Assembly: GCA_965153355.1 (NCBI GenBank)
Contig: OZ231126.1
Coordinates: forward strand, 56,296,001-56,360,000
Source: Flaccisagitta enflata
Taxonomy: Eukaryota > Chaetognatha > Sagittoidea > Aphragmophora
DNA length: 64,000 nt
Direction of reading: 5' to 3'
Shown here: in pieces, positions 20,215 to 31,526 of the stretch
Numbering within the stretch: the first letter of the stretch is position 1
Layout of the letters: each line of letters starts with the position of its first letter
Program-made: the position numbers and the translations under genes
Notes under the pieces: model-generated
Database searches by the model: none
Seen by the model: only the letters and a program-made list of their open reading frames with translations
Told to the model about the DNA's origin: nothing

Positions 20215-20795
20215 CCCTGGGCAAACGCTGCATTGCTTCCAAGCAACTGGAACACGCCATTCTAAGTGTTATTCTTAGAGTATAGAATTGATTTTTTAAT
20301 GAGGGCAAAGTACTGTAATTCTAAGTGGATGGAATTTACTGTTTAGTAGATATATTTCGTCGCTCAAAGCGCGAGCGCCCTGTTTAAAGATCTCTTTAGC
20401 TTCGCTTCAGAGATGAATTATCGCTTCCGATGAAAATACAAAGGGTTTTTGATTGTCTTTTTCAGTAACCTTATAAAAGCGGTTTTTATACTTATAATGG
20501 GTACTGTGTGCATGTGTTTGTGAGGCTGTTAATTTGCAGGAATGAAAATTTTTGTAATTGGTAGCGTTTAATGAACATAAAGATTGATTTTTTTTTTTTT
20601 GTATCAGTTGAATTCTAAGAATATGTGTTTATTAAAACTTTAGTATTCTAATGTCTTTTTTCTCTCTTTCCAAAGCCTTTTCAATCAATGGAATTTTTGG
20701 GAAAGACCCAAATCAGGTCCTCGTAACTGCCAGTTCGTACAAAATTGAGATAACTGAGCAACGGCTATTTAATTTTTATTGCTCTCAAAGCCTTA
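20215..20795. other. 3' flank of gene A
   Basis: AT-rich, with no second gene recognised. The gene A 3' UTR is presumably here, but no decisive polyadenylation site was identified. Confidence 0.4.
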
Positions 20796-21135
20796 ATTAT
20801 GCCCTCCAACCCTCAGATATGCCTTCAGTGGCATAAATCAGCCATCTAGAGCCCCCTCAGGACGGACGGACCTCTCGAAATTCCCCCCTGTGTTCTACAC
20901 TCCACTTCTTCACTGGATCACTCAGCAGTGTATCGGGTACCGCTGACCATGTGCGATCCTTGGATGACTAGTTTGTAAATTTTCTATGTTATTCAATGGG
21001 GAGTTTGTATTTTGTCAATTTCCCATGTTATTCAATTAATAAATGGGAATTTGATGCTTGAGAAGCTTGGGGGGATGTACACTTGTACAGACGTCTGGAA
21101 ATTCACCCCTGTGTCCTACCGGACATCGGCCCAGG
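20796..21135. repeat. Family R2 fragments
   Basis: Contains the R2 right end (CCCCCCTGTGTTCTACA...GGATCACTCAGCAG...CGGGTACCGCTGACC). This is followed by a second fragment with the GTTATTCAATGGGGAG interior and a CACCCCTGTGTCCTACCGG end. Both appear truncated. Confidence 0.7.
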
Positions 21136-21202
21136 CAGACCAGGCAGAGCAGAGCAGGAGAAATAGTGTAGAAACCGCCGAAAGAGCAAAGCGTTGTGGA
21201 CC

Positions 21203-21263
21203 GACCAACGGCCCAACCGACCGACAAAGCGGGTTATAGTGTAACGTGCAGGCGACTAAAAAT
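21203..21263 (+). mobile_element. Family R1 3'-end fragment
   Basis: ACCGACAAAGCGGGTTATAG and GCAGGCGACTAAAAA. Only the last 60 bp remain. Confidence 0.6.
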
Positions 21264-21689
21264 CTTCTCTAGTCTAGATCCAAATTATCGCTCTCTCTGG
21301 TGAATTTGATATCTGTCTGATCGATATCTTCAAGCACAATCTGTGCATGAATCCAGGAATGACACTGCGCTGTCTGGGCAGGATTACGAGAAATGGCCTT
21401 ATGACGCCAAAGTTTCTGCAGTAATCAAAGTTAATTCTAAGATTCCACTAGCAAATTCATATTGACTACTGGATCCAATACAGCCAATGCTACTGAGTGT
21501 AAAAACTGCTCAGTCAAAACTACAGGAGAAGGATTCAAAAATCATATCCGTATCATGAAAAGCATTATCATTATCTGCCATCCAAAGTTCGAAAAATCAG
21601 ATCTTCTGGTGCAAGGCCCTTATTCGATCTCGACTTCAATCTGCAGAAAATGAGAAAACTTGGCTTAAACTGATTCTACGCAAGCATCT

Positions 21690-22288
21690 TACACCGTCTT
21701 TAAATCGGTTTGACTTTTAGTAAACCTTTATAACTTGAAAGCTATTGGGAGAAAAGTCTTCAAATTTTCAGTGTATGTAGGAAATATGATACGGTTTTGT
21801 CATGCCAAATCTCAATATTGTGTTCATAAGTGTTTGAAGTCAGCTTAACATTGAAAAACATCTTGATTTTGTGAGCCAAATAAACTTAGGATGTTTTTTT
21901 TTAAAGAGATTGTTATTTTTTGCTTGCTACGTCTATAGAAAATTGACCTAAAATCTGAGATGATGAATAATTTTTTCGAAGTTTCACTCGTCTTAGTTTT
22001 GCTTGAAAAATTGTTATTTTTTGGGGGGTGAAAATATTTGAGGTGATTTTTCCATGTTTCCAAACCATGAATGTGACCACAAAAAATGATATGACATAGA
22101 AAATTGTAGTTTAATCAATGTTATGCTGACCGCCAATACTTAAGAGCTCAATATTGAGATTTGGCATAACAAAACCGTAGCTTACTACCACCATACACTG
22201 AAAATTTGAAGACTTTTCTCCCAATAGTTTTCAAGTTATAAAGGTTTACAAAAAGTCAATTCGATTTAAAGACCCTGTAGTTTATGGA
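21690..22288. repeat. Foldback element R6 ending just upstream of gene B
   Basis: Arms of about 120 bp or more: AAACCTTTATAACTTGAAAG...TCTTCAAATTTTCAGTGTATG is inverted at 22190-22260. The element stops about 40 bp before the gene B ATG, so it probably replaced the ancestral upstream region. A related, larger foldback is at 27160-29040. Confidence 0.8.
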
Positions 22289-22327
22289 TTGTGCTATTTC
22301 TGTTTGTCATTCCTTGAAACGCTAAAA

Positions 22328-24066
22328 ATGAGCAACTACATCCGAACAATTGTCAACAAGAACACGCCGGGTAAAACATAAGGTTCATGATATGGGTTGA
22401 GTGATCGCCACTCACAGTATCTAGTAACGTGCTCACGACTCTATGACCCTCTAATTCGGTCCGTTGATCGGTCCATCGTTGATTACGTCTATCGATTCAT
22501 CGATGATCCGCCGATCTAATCCGCCCATCCACCGATGGGGCTGTCCAGCCATCGGTCTGTCCGTCACACTGCTTTTTTTTTCTTTTTTTTTTTTTGCGTT
22601 TTCGAAAGGTTGCTGCATCCATGCCCCTTCTTAATTAAATGTTTAATTAACAAATTTCATCACTGCCCTTGCCCATCCGCACGCGATTTGGAAAACCGTG
22701 TATCCGGCCTTGTTTTGTAAACAAGGCGTAGTATGACGGGTGAATAAAACGAATATATCCTGTAATTAATTGCGACTGTATCAAGCAACTAGTCAATGAG
22801 GGTTCACAAGGCTCTCTTCCATTTATTTTAGTTTGGGTATAGTGAGGGATATTGTTCCACCTATCATACTACTCAGTACCTTGGATTAGAATGTCCTGCG
22901 GTTGCATTAAGCTTGACCTTGATTCTATCCTCTAAGGGTATGGTTTCTTAACAATGTTACCCTCGGGTGATTTGTTCAATTTTGGTTAAACAGGTAACAA
23001 TCATAGCCCTTAACTACTTTTGGTAAGCAGTTTGTTTTTGGGTAGATAAGAATGACAGTTTTTCAGATTCTGTTTTATGGAAAACTAGGAGTGGTGCGAG
23101 TATTAACTAGTCAATGAGGGTTCACAAGGCTCTCTTCCATTTATTTTAGTTTGGGTATAGTGAGGGATATTGTTCCACCTATCATACTACTCAGTACCTT
23201 GGATTAGAATGTCCGGCGGTCGCACTAAGCTTGACCTCGATTCTATCCTCTAAGGGTATGGTTTCTTAACAATGTTACCCTCGGGTGATTTGTTCAATTA
23301 TGGTTAAACAGGTAACAATCATAGCCTTTAACTACTTTTGGTAAGCAGTTTGCTTTTGGGTAGATAAGAATGACAGTTTTTCAGATTCTGTTTTATGGAA
23401 AACTAGGAGTGGTGCGCGTATTAACTAGTCAATGAAGGTTCATAAGGCTCTCTTCCATTCATTTTAGTTTGGGTATAGTGAGGGATATTGCTCCACCTAT
23501 CATGCTATCTGCTATGAGCTGTTTTTGCTCGATTTGTTCAGAAAAGATATTGAATTAAAGCTACTACGGCCAGTCTCCCTATTCTACAAGGAGCATGCTA
23601 AATGGGCAGGAGAAGCTAAAAAAAGAACTACCTGCATACGGACTAGGTTGTGGCTGGGATGTCATCCTATTTTCTCTCCGACGATCTACTGGTTTTGGAG
23701 CACTAGTTTTTTCCGTTATAATGCTCGGTCTCATTCTTTGAAGCTCACGTGACACGTATTGGCGTTCACTCTAATCAGCCAAAAACGATATCACAAGAGC
23801 TAAAAAATGAAGACAATCTTAGCGAACAAAAAGCATCATTAATCTGTACCCTCTCACTTCAAAGCCACGACGATGAATGGTACGCAACCGGGCAGCAACA
23901 TCAATGTGGTAGTGGAGGAGACTTCCAAAATTGGGAAGAAGCATAAAGGCACAATCATTGCCCATACCGATCGTCCCCTCGACCAGGCACAAGTGGACGA
24001 CTTGTTGAAACTTGCAGAGGAAAGGAAAACTAACACGAACATCAACATCAGGGTAGAGCGAGGGAG

Positions 24067-24130
<64 letters not shown>

Positions 24131-24486
24131 GTCACTTTTCTTTTTCGGAGTTTCTAAATTATCACCTACCACCGGTAGGACACGGGCATTATTGGGTATG
24201 CAGGATTGTCCTAAATTGTCGGTCATATCCTGGTGTCAAAGGGCCATAGGGTGGGGAAAGAAAGATGAATTTTAGGCTCGTAATGCGTCAAATTCTGTAA
24301 TATTTCTTGAAGATGAAGAGAAATTTTCTCGATGTATACCATGATCACATTTGAATCAGCAGTTATCTATTAACTTGTTAATCGAGAGCAGTTTCTTTTC
24401 ATCAGATTGGCGGCGAAACCAAAATCGGAGAATCCAACACCGCCGACGTCGTCTTTGTCAAGTTGAAGCCTTCAAACCGAAAATGA
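22328..24486 (+). CDS. Gene B: minimal two-motif RHIM/HET-s-like protein (103 aa, three exons)
   Basis: Exons 22328-22370 (43 nt, the same length and phase as gene A exon 1; MSNYIRTIVNKNTP), 23865-24052 and 24406-24486 are joined by GT/AG and sum to 312 nt. After 17 linker residues, motif copy 1 begins at residue 26 (NINVVVEETSKIGKKHKGTI). A charged helix-like linker (LDQAQVDDLLKLAEER) follows. Copy 2 starts at residue 73 (NINIRIGGETKIGESNTADV), and the protein ends KPSNRK. There is no equivalent of the helical domain of genes A and C, and I found no phase-compatible exon for it in intron 1, which is filled with R1 and R5 repeats. It would be a motif-only protein, perhaps a regulator or nucleator for its neighbours; that role is inference. 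Confidence 0.65.
22425..22720 (-). mobile_element. Family R1 element in gene B intron 1
   Basis: A minus-oriented, diverged copy. TAACGTGCTCACGACT hairpin remnant, a CGGTCCGTTGATCGG array, a CACACTGC box, then GCCCATCCGCACGCGA and CGTGTATCCGGCCTTG. Confidence 0.7.
22788..23520 (+). repeat. Family R5 tandem repeat, about 2.3 units of about 315 bp
   Basis: ACTAGTCAATGAGGGTTCAC...GGTATAGTGAGGGATATTG...CCTCTAAGGGTATGGTTTC...TTTTGGTAAGCAGTTTG recurs at 22788, 23105 and 23427, with only a few percent divergence between units. It fills gene B intron 1. Confidence 0.9.
24062..24127 (+). repeat. (GA)n next to the donor of gene B's last intron
   Basis: The array begins 10-17 nt after the GT at 24053, in the same position as in genes A and C. 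Confidence 0.95.
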
Positions 24487-25012
24487 CTTAAGCAAACTTA
24501 CTCATCGTCTCCGCGCCAGTTGTAAATCGAAATCGTATATCTATGTGAAAGTTAGCGGTAAACCAGAAGTAATTTCCTTAGTGAAGAATTTTGCTGCTTG
24601 GGTGTTAACCAGGGGTATTTTAAGGTTACAAAAGCCTGAATAATTGTTTGATCTTTAAAGGCGGGGCACCGTTATAGGCGTTGGTATGGAGGCGGGGCGG
24701 GGTTCCACGGTAGTTATTTGATTTCATATCTAGTGTCAGTTGAATATCTGGCTCATAGATTTATAAGCCAAATGGTTGATTTATCAACATGAAATTCGTT
24801 AAAAATTCTCTAAAATAGGTTTAATAATTATTTACAATTTTAGTTTCAGCAACTAGCAGAATATGGATTTTCAAAACATCTTGACCCAAATGTTTGGAAT
24901 GAATACATGAGAGCTCTCATTTCTTTGAAAGGGTTTTTAGACCATTACCTAGTGAATGGCATGTCATCCCTATTGCTTCATCTACACTCCCATTGATTCA
25001 GTAGGGTTGTAA
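24487..25012. other. 3' flank of gene B
   Basis: No recognised exon or repeat. Confidence 0.4.
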
Positions 25013-25014
25013 TC

Positions 25015-25016
25015 AA

Positions 25017-25097
<81 letters not shown>

Positions 25098-25117
25098 CGG
25101 TCTGTCTATCTGTCTGT

Positions 25118-25168
<51 letters not shown>

Positions 25169-25195
25169 CCAGACAGACAGACAGACAGACAGACT
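25015..25195. repeat. (TCTG)n, (GA)n and (CAGA)n compound array
   Basis: TCTG at 25015-25120, GA at 25121-25165 and CAGA at 25170-25192. The two flanking tetranucleotides are reverse complements, giving a hairpin-capable structure. Confidence 0.95.
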
Positions 25196-25552
25196 ACTAC
25201 GCCAAAGCAGACAGAGAGGCGATGACAAACAAATGCTTTTTTGTTTTGCATATTCCGTAACGAAGCTTCATCATGCATCATCATCGAAATGCTTCTCGAT
25301 CTCGAATTCTTAATTTCATTTCGATGCTCATCTTTTTGTGTGGCTTTTGAATCAAAATTTGATTCCAAACGAGTCAGCTCAGGTGACAGCTTTAAAGACT
25401 ACAGGTAAGTCATGTGACTGATTGAGTCATGCCAGGGCCTCGTTTTGAATGCTTTATGGTTATTGCCGGAAGTAAATGCAATCTACATAGTCACCGGGGA
25501 TATTGGAGGTAATAGATTTTGAACAAACGATTGTTTCACTGTTACTCAGAAT

Positions 25553-25571
25553 CTCCACCTTTGACGCCATC
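25553..25571 (+). promoter_or_regulatory. 5' UTR of gene C start exon, with likely upstream non-coding exon
   Basis: A good acceptor (TTTCACTGTTACTCAG) ends at 25552. A consensus donor (GACTACAG then GTAAGTC) lies at 25404/25405. A non-coding first exon ending at 25404 spliced to 25553 is the simplest reading. Confidence 0.4.
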
Positions 25572-26866
25572 ATGAGCGGTCAAAATTCTTCGCCACTTTC
25601 GTCATCGTCCATGACTGTAACAAAACAACTCGAAGAAAGGAAAGGTAACTTACTAGTAGAAAGTTACTAACAGGTCACACGAAAATGAGTGGCGATCTTC
25701 CTGTACTGCATAAAGAAATTTAGAGGAAATTGGTACTTTTTCGGTTCTAATGTAAGAACCGTTACAAACTCATTACAAACTCATTGGTCACCTTTTCCAA
25801 AATCCCTGCCCCTTGGGCTCTTTTTCATGACTAAGCTACCAGAGAAGTCAGGCCATTCATTGTGCTTTCTATTCTCCATTCAATTTCACAAAGGCTCAAG
25901 AAAGGAAATACGCGGCATTTAAAAAGAATGAAGAAACAAACTCGCCATCTTCGACTGTCGCTGATAATCATGAGAGGCGATCAGGTACAAAAAGCTTGAT
26001 ACAACTTTTGAATTACTTAAATTCCACGCAAGGCCAGGCATAATTCTTTTTATCACTTAGTAAGCCAATTCAGCGACCAGATCACCACAAAATTCCAATG
26101 TCGGTCCATGTTAACTGTTTCTAAGTAGCGCTAATTTCGCCATTGATCCATTAAATGAAAACTTTGTTTAGTATCGCTTGATACATGTACTTTCTCAATC
26201 ACTCAGGGGGTGTTTCTAGTCAAAGACGATCGCGTTTTGAAAGGCCACTCGGTCGCTCAATACGTTTGTTTGCTCGCACCGCTCACTCCGCTCACTCGCT
26301 CCGCAGCGCTCCGCTTCGCTACACTCGCTCCGTTCACGGGCTCGCTCACTCACTTCGCTCACTCCCTCGTGGGACAGTTGAAATTCTTGAATATGTGTTC
26401 ATGCTGTTATCGCGTTTCACGGAAACAAACGCGTTTTTGGCGCTCAATAGAAACACGCCCTAAGTTACTTGGTCGGATGGCAGAAAATCGCCTCTAAAAT
26501 CAAGCCATACTTACCAGATGTAAACGCCGTACACGGTTTGCTTTGCAGCTTCGAAACTTGATGTCGTCACGCCCCTCCCCAATATCCTGCATCCTTTTGG
26601 AGAAAAATGCCAGCTTGAACTTGACGTGCAGAGCGTTTTTCACCAATACGGCGTCCCGAAAGAAGCGGCTGATATCCTAGCCGAGGAAGGTCTCACCAAT
26701 ATCGAGATGATACGCGAGGCGAACCCAGACGGTGGCAGGGAAGCAAGGAAAGACTACGAGAAAATCGAGAAAAAGTTCAAGAATGGCCCGACCCGCCGAG
26801 TAGTAAAGAAGGCAATCCGTCATCTCCTTCAAACCGAGAAATCTCCAGCGTCCAAGCGTAAAGCTG
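25572..26866 (+). CDS. Gene C, 5' part: Ser-rich N terminus and helical domain
   Basis: Start exon 25572-25644 (MSGQNSSPLSSSSMTVTKQL) exits in phase 1. Exon 26549-26866 enters and exits in phase 1 and encodes a predicted five-helix region (LDVQSVFHQYGVPKEAADIL..., then RRVVKKAIRHLLQ). It aligns with gene A exons 3 plus 4, which are split by an intron there. A middle candidate exon, 25894-25984 (AQERKYAAFKK...), fits only if the start exon ends early at 25616; the first donor requires skipping it. The domain pattern (helix, YGV, helix, EEG, helix, basic last helix) suggests a SAM-like or death-fold-like bundle, unproven. The 3' exons are at 36850 and 46483. Confidence 0.6.
26206..26460 (-). 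mobile_element. Family R3 MITE in a gene C intron
   Basis: GGGGGTGTTTCTAGTC start, CTCGCTCACTCACTTCGCTC core and CAATAGAAACACGCCC end. Longer than other copies (255 bp) because the GCTC/CGCT core is expanded. Confidence 0.8.
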
Positions 26867-27162
26867 GTATGTGCCATTTAGTGCTGCCATTGCTATGCAA
26901 TGAGGATATATGACGGTAACTTCTTCAATGGGAATAGAACTGTATAAAGCAACGTCAAAACCTAAAATTGACAACGTTGGTAAAATCAGCAAGGACAGGA
27001 GATAAAAGCGCGTTAAACAGCAGTCAATAAGAATTCAAACCAATATGCACTTCCACCATGTGCACTCTCGACTCTGCCGCGCCGAGACACACACCGGTAT
27101 CCATACTAAAAGCAACAGTGTCGCAAAGACCACGCCCACGATTTGAGAAATTAGAAACTTGC

Positions 27163-29032
27163 TATAGTACGATGGGAGCAAAGACGACCTACACCGTCTT
27201 TAAATCGAAATGGCAAATAGTAAACCTTTGTAGCTCCAAAACTACTAGCCCAAAAGCCTTCAAATTTTCAGTGAATGTTAGTAACAACTGACTTTTTTGT
27301 CATGGCAAAACTCAGATTTTATAACTGAATAGGTTGGGGGTCATTTAAGCATTGAAAAGATATCAATTGTATGGAAAAAAAAAACAATTTTTCCCAGCTA
27401 TACTTGGAAGAATCTTTTTTCTTTTAATGCTTTTTTCCTGATTAAGCAAGCTTGAACCCTGGGGTTGGTCCTAAATGAAGAGTTACAAATCATGAATATA
27501 AGTTCTGCTTGAAAATTTAATCATTTCATCGTATTCATGAAGCATAAGACTTAAAAACAACTGAGTAAATCTGGGCTATAAAGTGTTTCTCGCGTTATAC
27601 CAAGTTAGCTGGAAAAAGACGCAAGATTGGTTTTAAAATGAAAAAAGGAATAAGGTTAAAAAGAAAAAGAACGCATATAATCAGGAACTATGACCAAGTT
27701 TTCGACGCATTCAAATCAATTCGTCGCGCATTTTTTCAGAGAAGCAACAACTTGAAAAAGGTTGTTAACTAATTTGCCACACATAAGACTGTCATCGGGT
27801 TGTCAGCAAGTGTCACGTAACAATAGACACTGTATCAAGGCATAATTATCTGCAGACAGATTGAACCTATTCATTGGGCCTAATGTCCATGACCATAAGT
27901 CATCCGTTTTCCTCAAATCAATGATTTTAAGGGCATTTAACCTTGCCGGACAGAATCTATTTTTATTCATTTTTTCTAGCCCATTGCCTCTTCCCTAGGC
28001 CAAAAACAGTGTAAAAATACCGCCAGTAAAAAACCGGTAATGATTAACCGAGATGCCGATTTGAATGATTTTCAAATGATTGACAGTCTGGATTTTAGCA
28101 ATGATTGCAAAAAACCAATGATGACCTCAATCTATATCCAACTTTTTTCAATTTTTTAGGTAAATGTGCAATCACTGAAAACTTTCCTATCATTTGAGAC
28201 CAACCCAGGAGTTCTTGCTCAATTTTTTTGACATTTGTACATTGTTTTTTCAAATAAATCAAGAAAAAAAATTCAGCCCTGAAAATTGGGCATATTTTGT
28301 ATGTTTTACTGACCCCAAACTATTCAGTATTAAAATCTGAGTTTTGACATGACAAAATGGTCAGTTGTTATCAACATTCACTGAAAATTTCAAGGCTTTC
28401 AGGCTAGTAGTTTTGGAGCTACAAAGGTTTACTATTTGCCATTTCGATTTAAAGACAGTGTAGACTGGAGGATAGATTTTAGGTATCTAACTTTCATTTG
28501 ATGTGTGAAAAAATTGAAGTCTATATTAATTAAAGGTTGCTTTATTGCTTGAATATATTGGCTTCTCTCAATCTTCAACTTGCGATTTGACATCATCAGG
28601 ATTTCATTTCTCAATATTTTAACCTAGCCCATCAGATCGGGCAGAAACTTTTATGTACTTTAGAAAAAAAAATCAGCCAATTGGACCATTTTTACAGGTT
28701 TACAGCCATTGTTCAAGAAAAATAATTATGTAAATTAATATCTAGGCAAAGCTTAAAACAGGCTTAAAACCTCTAAAAATGGTACGGTTAAGCTGATTTT
28801 TTTTTTCTAAATCACATAAAATTTTCTGCCCAATCTGATGAACTAGGTTAGAATATTGAGAATTGAAGCCCTGATGAAGTCAAGTCACAAGTTGAAGAAT
28901 CAGAGAAGCCAATATATTCAAGCAATAGAGCAACCTTTAATTAGTATAAATCTCAATTTTTTTATAAATCAAATGAAATTTATATGCTTAAAATCTATCC
29001 TCCAGTCCAGGTCGTCTTTGCTCCCATCGAAC
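27163..29032. mobile_element. Foldback element R6' with a nested foldback
   Basis: Outer arms: GTACGATGGGAGCAAAGACG near 27167, inverted as CGTCTTTGCTCCCATCGAAC near 29011. Second arms: TAGTAAACCTTTGTAGCTCC inverted near 28425. A separate foldback (28463-29012) sits inside the right side. TA dinucleotides flank the outer ends. The interior is AT-rich and I see no transposase. Confidence 0.75.
28463..29012. repeat. Near-perfect 550-bp foldback nested in R6'
   Basis: The left arm begins with GACTGGAGGATAGATTTTAG and the right arm ends with the mirrored TAAAATCTATCCTCCAGTCC. Each arm is about 220 bp. Paired 60-codon open frames on both strands are mirror artefacts. Confidence 0.85.
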
Positions 29033-29085
29033 TGTATGTAGCTAGACTTGTTTGAAGCTAAGTAAAGCTCAGTGTGAGAACCTTG

Positions 29086-29210
29086 TCCGGCGGTCGTATC
29101 AACTATCAAGCTTGACCTTGATCTATCCTCTTAACCCCAAGGGTATGGTTTCTTAACAATGCTACCCTCGGGTGATTTGTTCAATTTTGTTTACCTGGGT
29201 AACCATCATT
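29086..29210 (+). repeat. Left part of an R5 copy split by a 7.4-kb insertion
   Basis: TCCGGCGGTCG...GGGTATGGTTTCTTAACAAT...CCCTCGGGTGATTTGTTC stops at 29210. The rest of the same unit resumes at 36651 (ACTACTTTTGG...TTTTCAGATTCTG...ACTAGGAGTG). Confidence 0.85.
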
Positions 29211-29764
29211 TACAGACGGGACCCTAATACTACCTAGAACATAAGTCTTCGTTCACTTGGACCAAAACTCATTCAATCATAAAATAATGATAAATCAATT
29301 CATATAATGGTTTAAATACTTCATCCAACTTCCTGTCGTGGAAACGCCTGCTTCTATGGACCACTGTGATGATTTGCAAAGCTTCTGAGGGAACTTCTGC
29401 CAGACCTTGTCACCTAACATTTTGTGCGATTTCATGTCAGTCCTTACAGAGTCATAAATGGTCCTTCATAACTTCATGATCAAGAAATTCTTTGGGGTAA
29501 TCAGTGTTGGGGAATCGAGTTAGTAGCCCTTTAACTTTTTTTAGCCACTAGCGTTTGTTCAGTCAAATATTTTATCTCTAGACGAGCAAGTGTATGGTGT
29601 GATAGATGGCACAAAAAAACTGCTCAATTCATTTCTCAATTTCTAAAAGTGACAAGCAATCTTAAAACTGCTCTCATTTCTTATATAAACGCTTTCTGCT
29701 ACCAGGATGGGATTGGACTCAATTGAAAGATCTTTTGAAGCCGTTTCTGAATCTCACCAATTTT

Positions 29765-30022
29765 TAGTCGCATGCATGCGACTCTACACCCCGCTTTGTC
29801 CGCCCATCGGTCGGTTGGTTGGTTGGTCGGTCGGTCGGTCGGTCGGTCGATCTGTCGGTCCATCACACTTTTACTTTTTTTATCAATTTTATTTCTTTAA
29901 GTCATTTAAAGTCATTTACGAGTATACTGATTCCTTCTAAGTCATTCTAAGTCATTCTAAGTCATTCCAAGTCAATCTGTAAATCTCGCACTCGACTTAT
30001 AGGTGTTGGCCTTGTTTTTACT
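29765..30022 (-). mobile_element. Family R1 element
   Basis: TTTTAGTCGCATGCATGCGACT hairpin end (first 20 bases typical), CTACACCCCGCTTTG, a GGTCGGTC array, a CACACTTTTAC box, a TCTAAGTCAT tandem array, and a diverged ACTCGAC...GGCCTTG end. Confidence 0.7.
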
Positions 30023-30043
30023 CATCTTTAACCAAATTGTACC

Positions 30044-30715
30044 GTAGATCTCGTCTAGACTTGAGATAACGGGGGCAAGCATTGTAGAAAAACAAATGAA
30101 GCAAAAAGAGTGATATTAGAAACTTAGACTTATAAAGGGATGCTTTATTGCCAATGATAGCTTGTTGCCATGGAAACACATTTCCATGTATTCACGCTAA
30201 AGTATCAATATTTTGAGAAATTTTTTGAGGGAATATTTTGCTACAACTTTCCCACAGTATGTTCTGTAAGAATGTCGCTCGTTTAGCGGTTGATAAGGGT
30301 TGTCACACATAGATACGCTCCCTAGCAACGGCCAAACGAGCAACATTCTTACAGAATCATATTTGCTACAACATTCCCACAGTATGTTCTGTAAGAATGT
30401 CGCTCGTTTAGCGGTTGATAAGGGTTGTCACACATAGATACGCTCCCTAGCAACGGCCAAACGAGCAACATTCTTACAGAATATACTGTGGGAAAGTTGT
30501 AGCAAATATGATTTTAAGCAATGTTCCCTAAAAAAATCTCTCAAAATATTGATATTTTAGCGAGAATACATGGAAATATGTTTCCATGGCAACCAGCTAT
30601 CATGGGGAATTAAGCATCCTTTGATTAGTCTATGATCCAAATATTACTCCCCTGGCTTCATTCGTCTTTCCACAGTGCTTGCCCCCGTTATCTCAAGTCT
30701 AGACGAGATCTACTG
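30044..30715. mobile_element. Fourth-level foldback with duplicated centre
   Basis: The arms (GATCTCGTCTAGACTTGAG...GCAAGCA) are mirrored at about 30675-30713, with TA on both sides. The centre holds a roughly 125-bp unit twice in direct orientation (30238-30357 and 30360-30485). Each unit is itself an inverted repeat (TTCTGTAAGAATG...CATTCTTACAGAA) around TTTAGCGGTTGATAAGGG. Confidence 0.85.
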
Positions 30716-31526
30716 TAGTTATTGATGTTTATAGGTGAACGAAGACTTATGTTCTAGGTACCCTGCTTTCAATATCGACTGTTACCAGCAAAACCTTTAT
30801 TGCGTCTAATCTATTCATTTTTAGAAAATCCGGTTGGTTTTGTCTGAAAGCACATAACTTACCATTATTTCATGCAAAATTTCGTCATGCTGGGTCTAGC
30901 GGTTTATCGTTCGCATGTTTTTGAAATTTGATGAAATTTGAGCAAAATCTGCCAAAAAACACATTTTTGAGCAATTTTGTATGTATGAACCCTTACATAT
31001 TTTGTGCATCATGAGCTGGAATAACTAAATAAGTCATGTATAGTCAATAATTGACACTTTCTTTGTATCATTTTAGCTTTTTGCCATTCTATAAGAATTT
31101 TGGTGCTGAAATACAGTCGTTTTTATTTGAAACCTGCTCAAACTTCAAAAATTCAGAGGAAAATCCTGATTTTCCTCATAGATTTCAATGATATTGTCTT
31201 TTTCTACAGAGATACATAAACTGAGACTTATATCCTTCTTTCAAGACAAATCTGGCCATTTTTGCTTGATTTGTTAAGAAATGACAATGATTCAATGTCA
31301 CAGTGTCAGTTAATCAAATTTTAAAAAAATCCTCTAATGGGGTTTATCTCATTTTCATTCAAAATCATGTGGAAGCCAAATGGCTTGAGCCGGTCCTTTG
31401 AAATTTTGCATGAACAAATGGTAGGTTACATGCTTTTTGGCAAATCCTACCTGAATTTCCAAATATATATACTTTAGACGCAATAAAGGTTTTGCTGGTA
31501 ACACTCGATATTGAAAGCAGGGTAGT

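Larger units (their letters stand above)
29233..30755. mobile_element. Third-level nested TA-flanked element
   Basis: CCTAGAACATAAGTCTTCG on the left, mirrored as CGAAGACTTATGTTCTAGG at about 30737-30755, each beside TA. Removing it rejoins ACTA to the CCCTGC of the second-level element. It contains an R1 copy and the foldback 30044-30715. Confidence 0.75.
29229..31526. mobile_element. Second-level nested TA-flanked element
   Basis: Inverted ends CTACCCTGCTTTCAATATCG (left end now split; its main part is at 30757) and CGATATTGAAAGCAGGGTAG near 31505-31524, with TA on both sides. Subterminal GTTACCAGCAAAACC is also mirrored. It is inserted in the left arm of the 29211-36650 element. Confidence 0.7.

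Noticed and set aside
23525-23752. 75-codon frame MLDLFRKDIELKLL... as a transposase remnant
   Set aside because: No DDE, HTH or other family motif is recognisable and there are no inverted ends around it.
28432-29041. Paired 60-codon proteins on opposite strands
   Set aside because: They are mirror images produced by a foldback.
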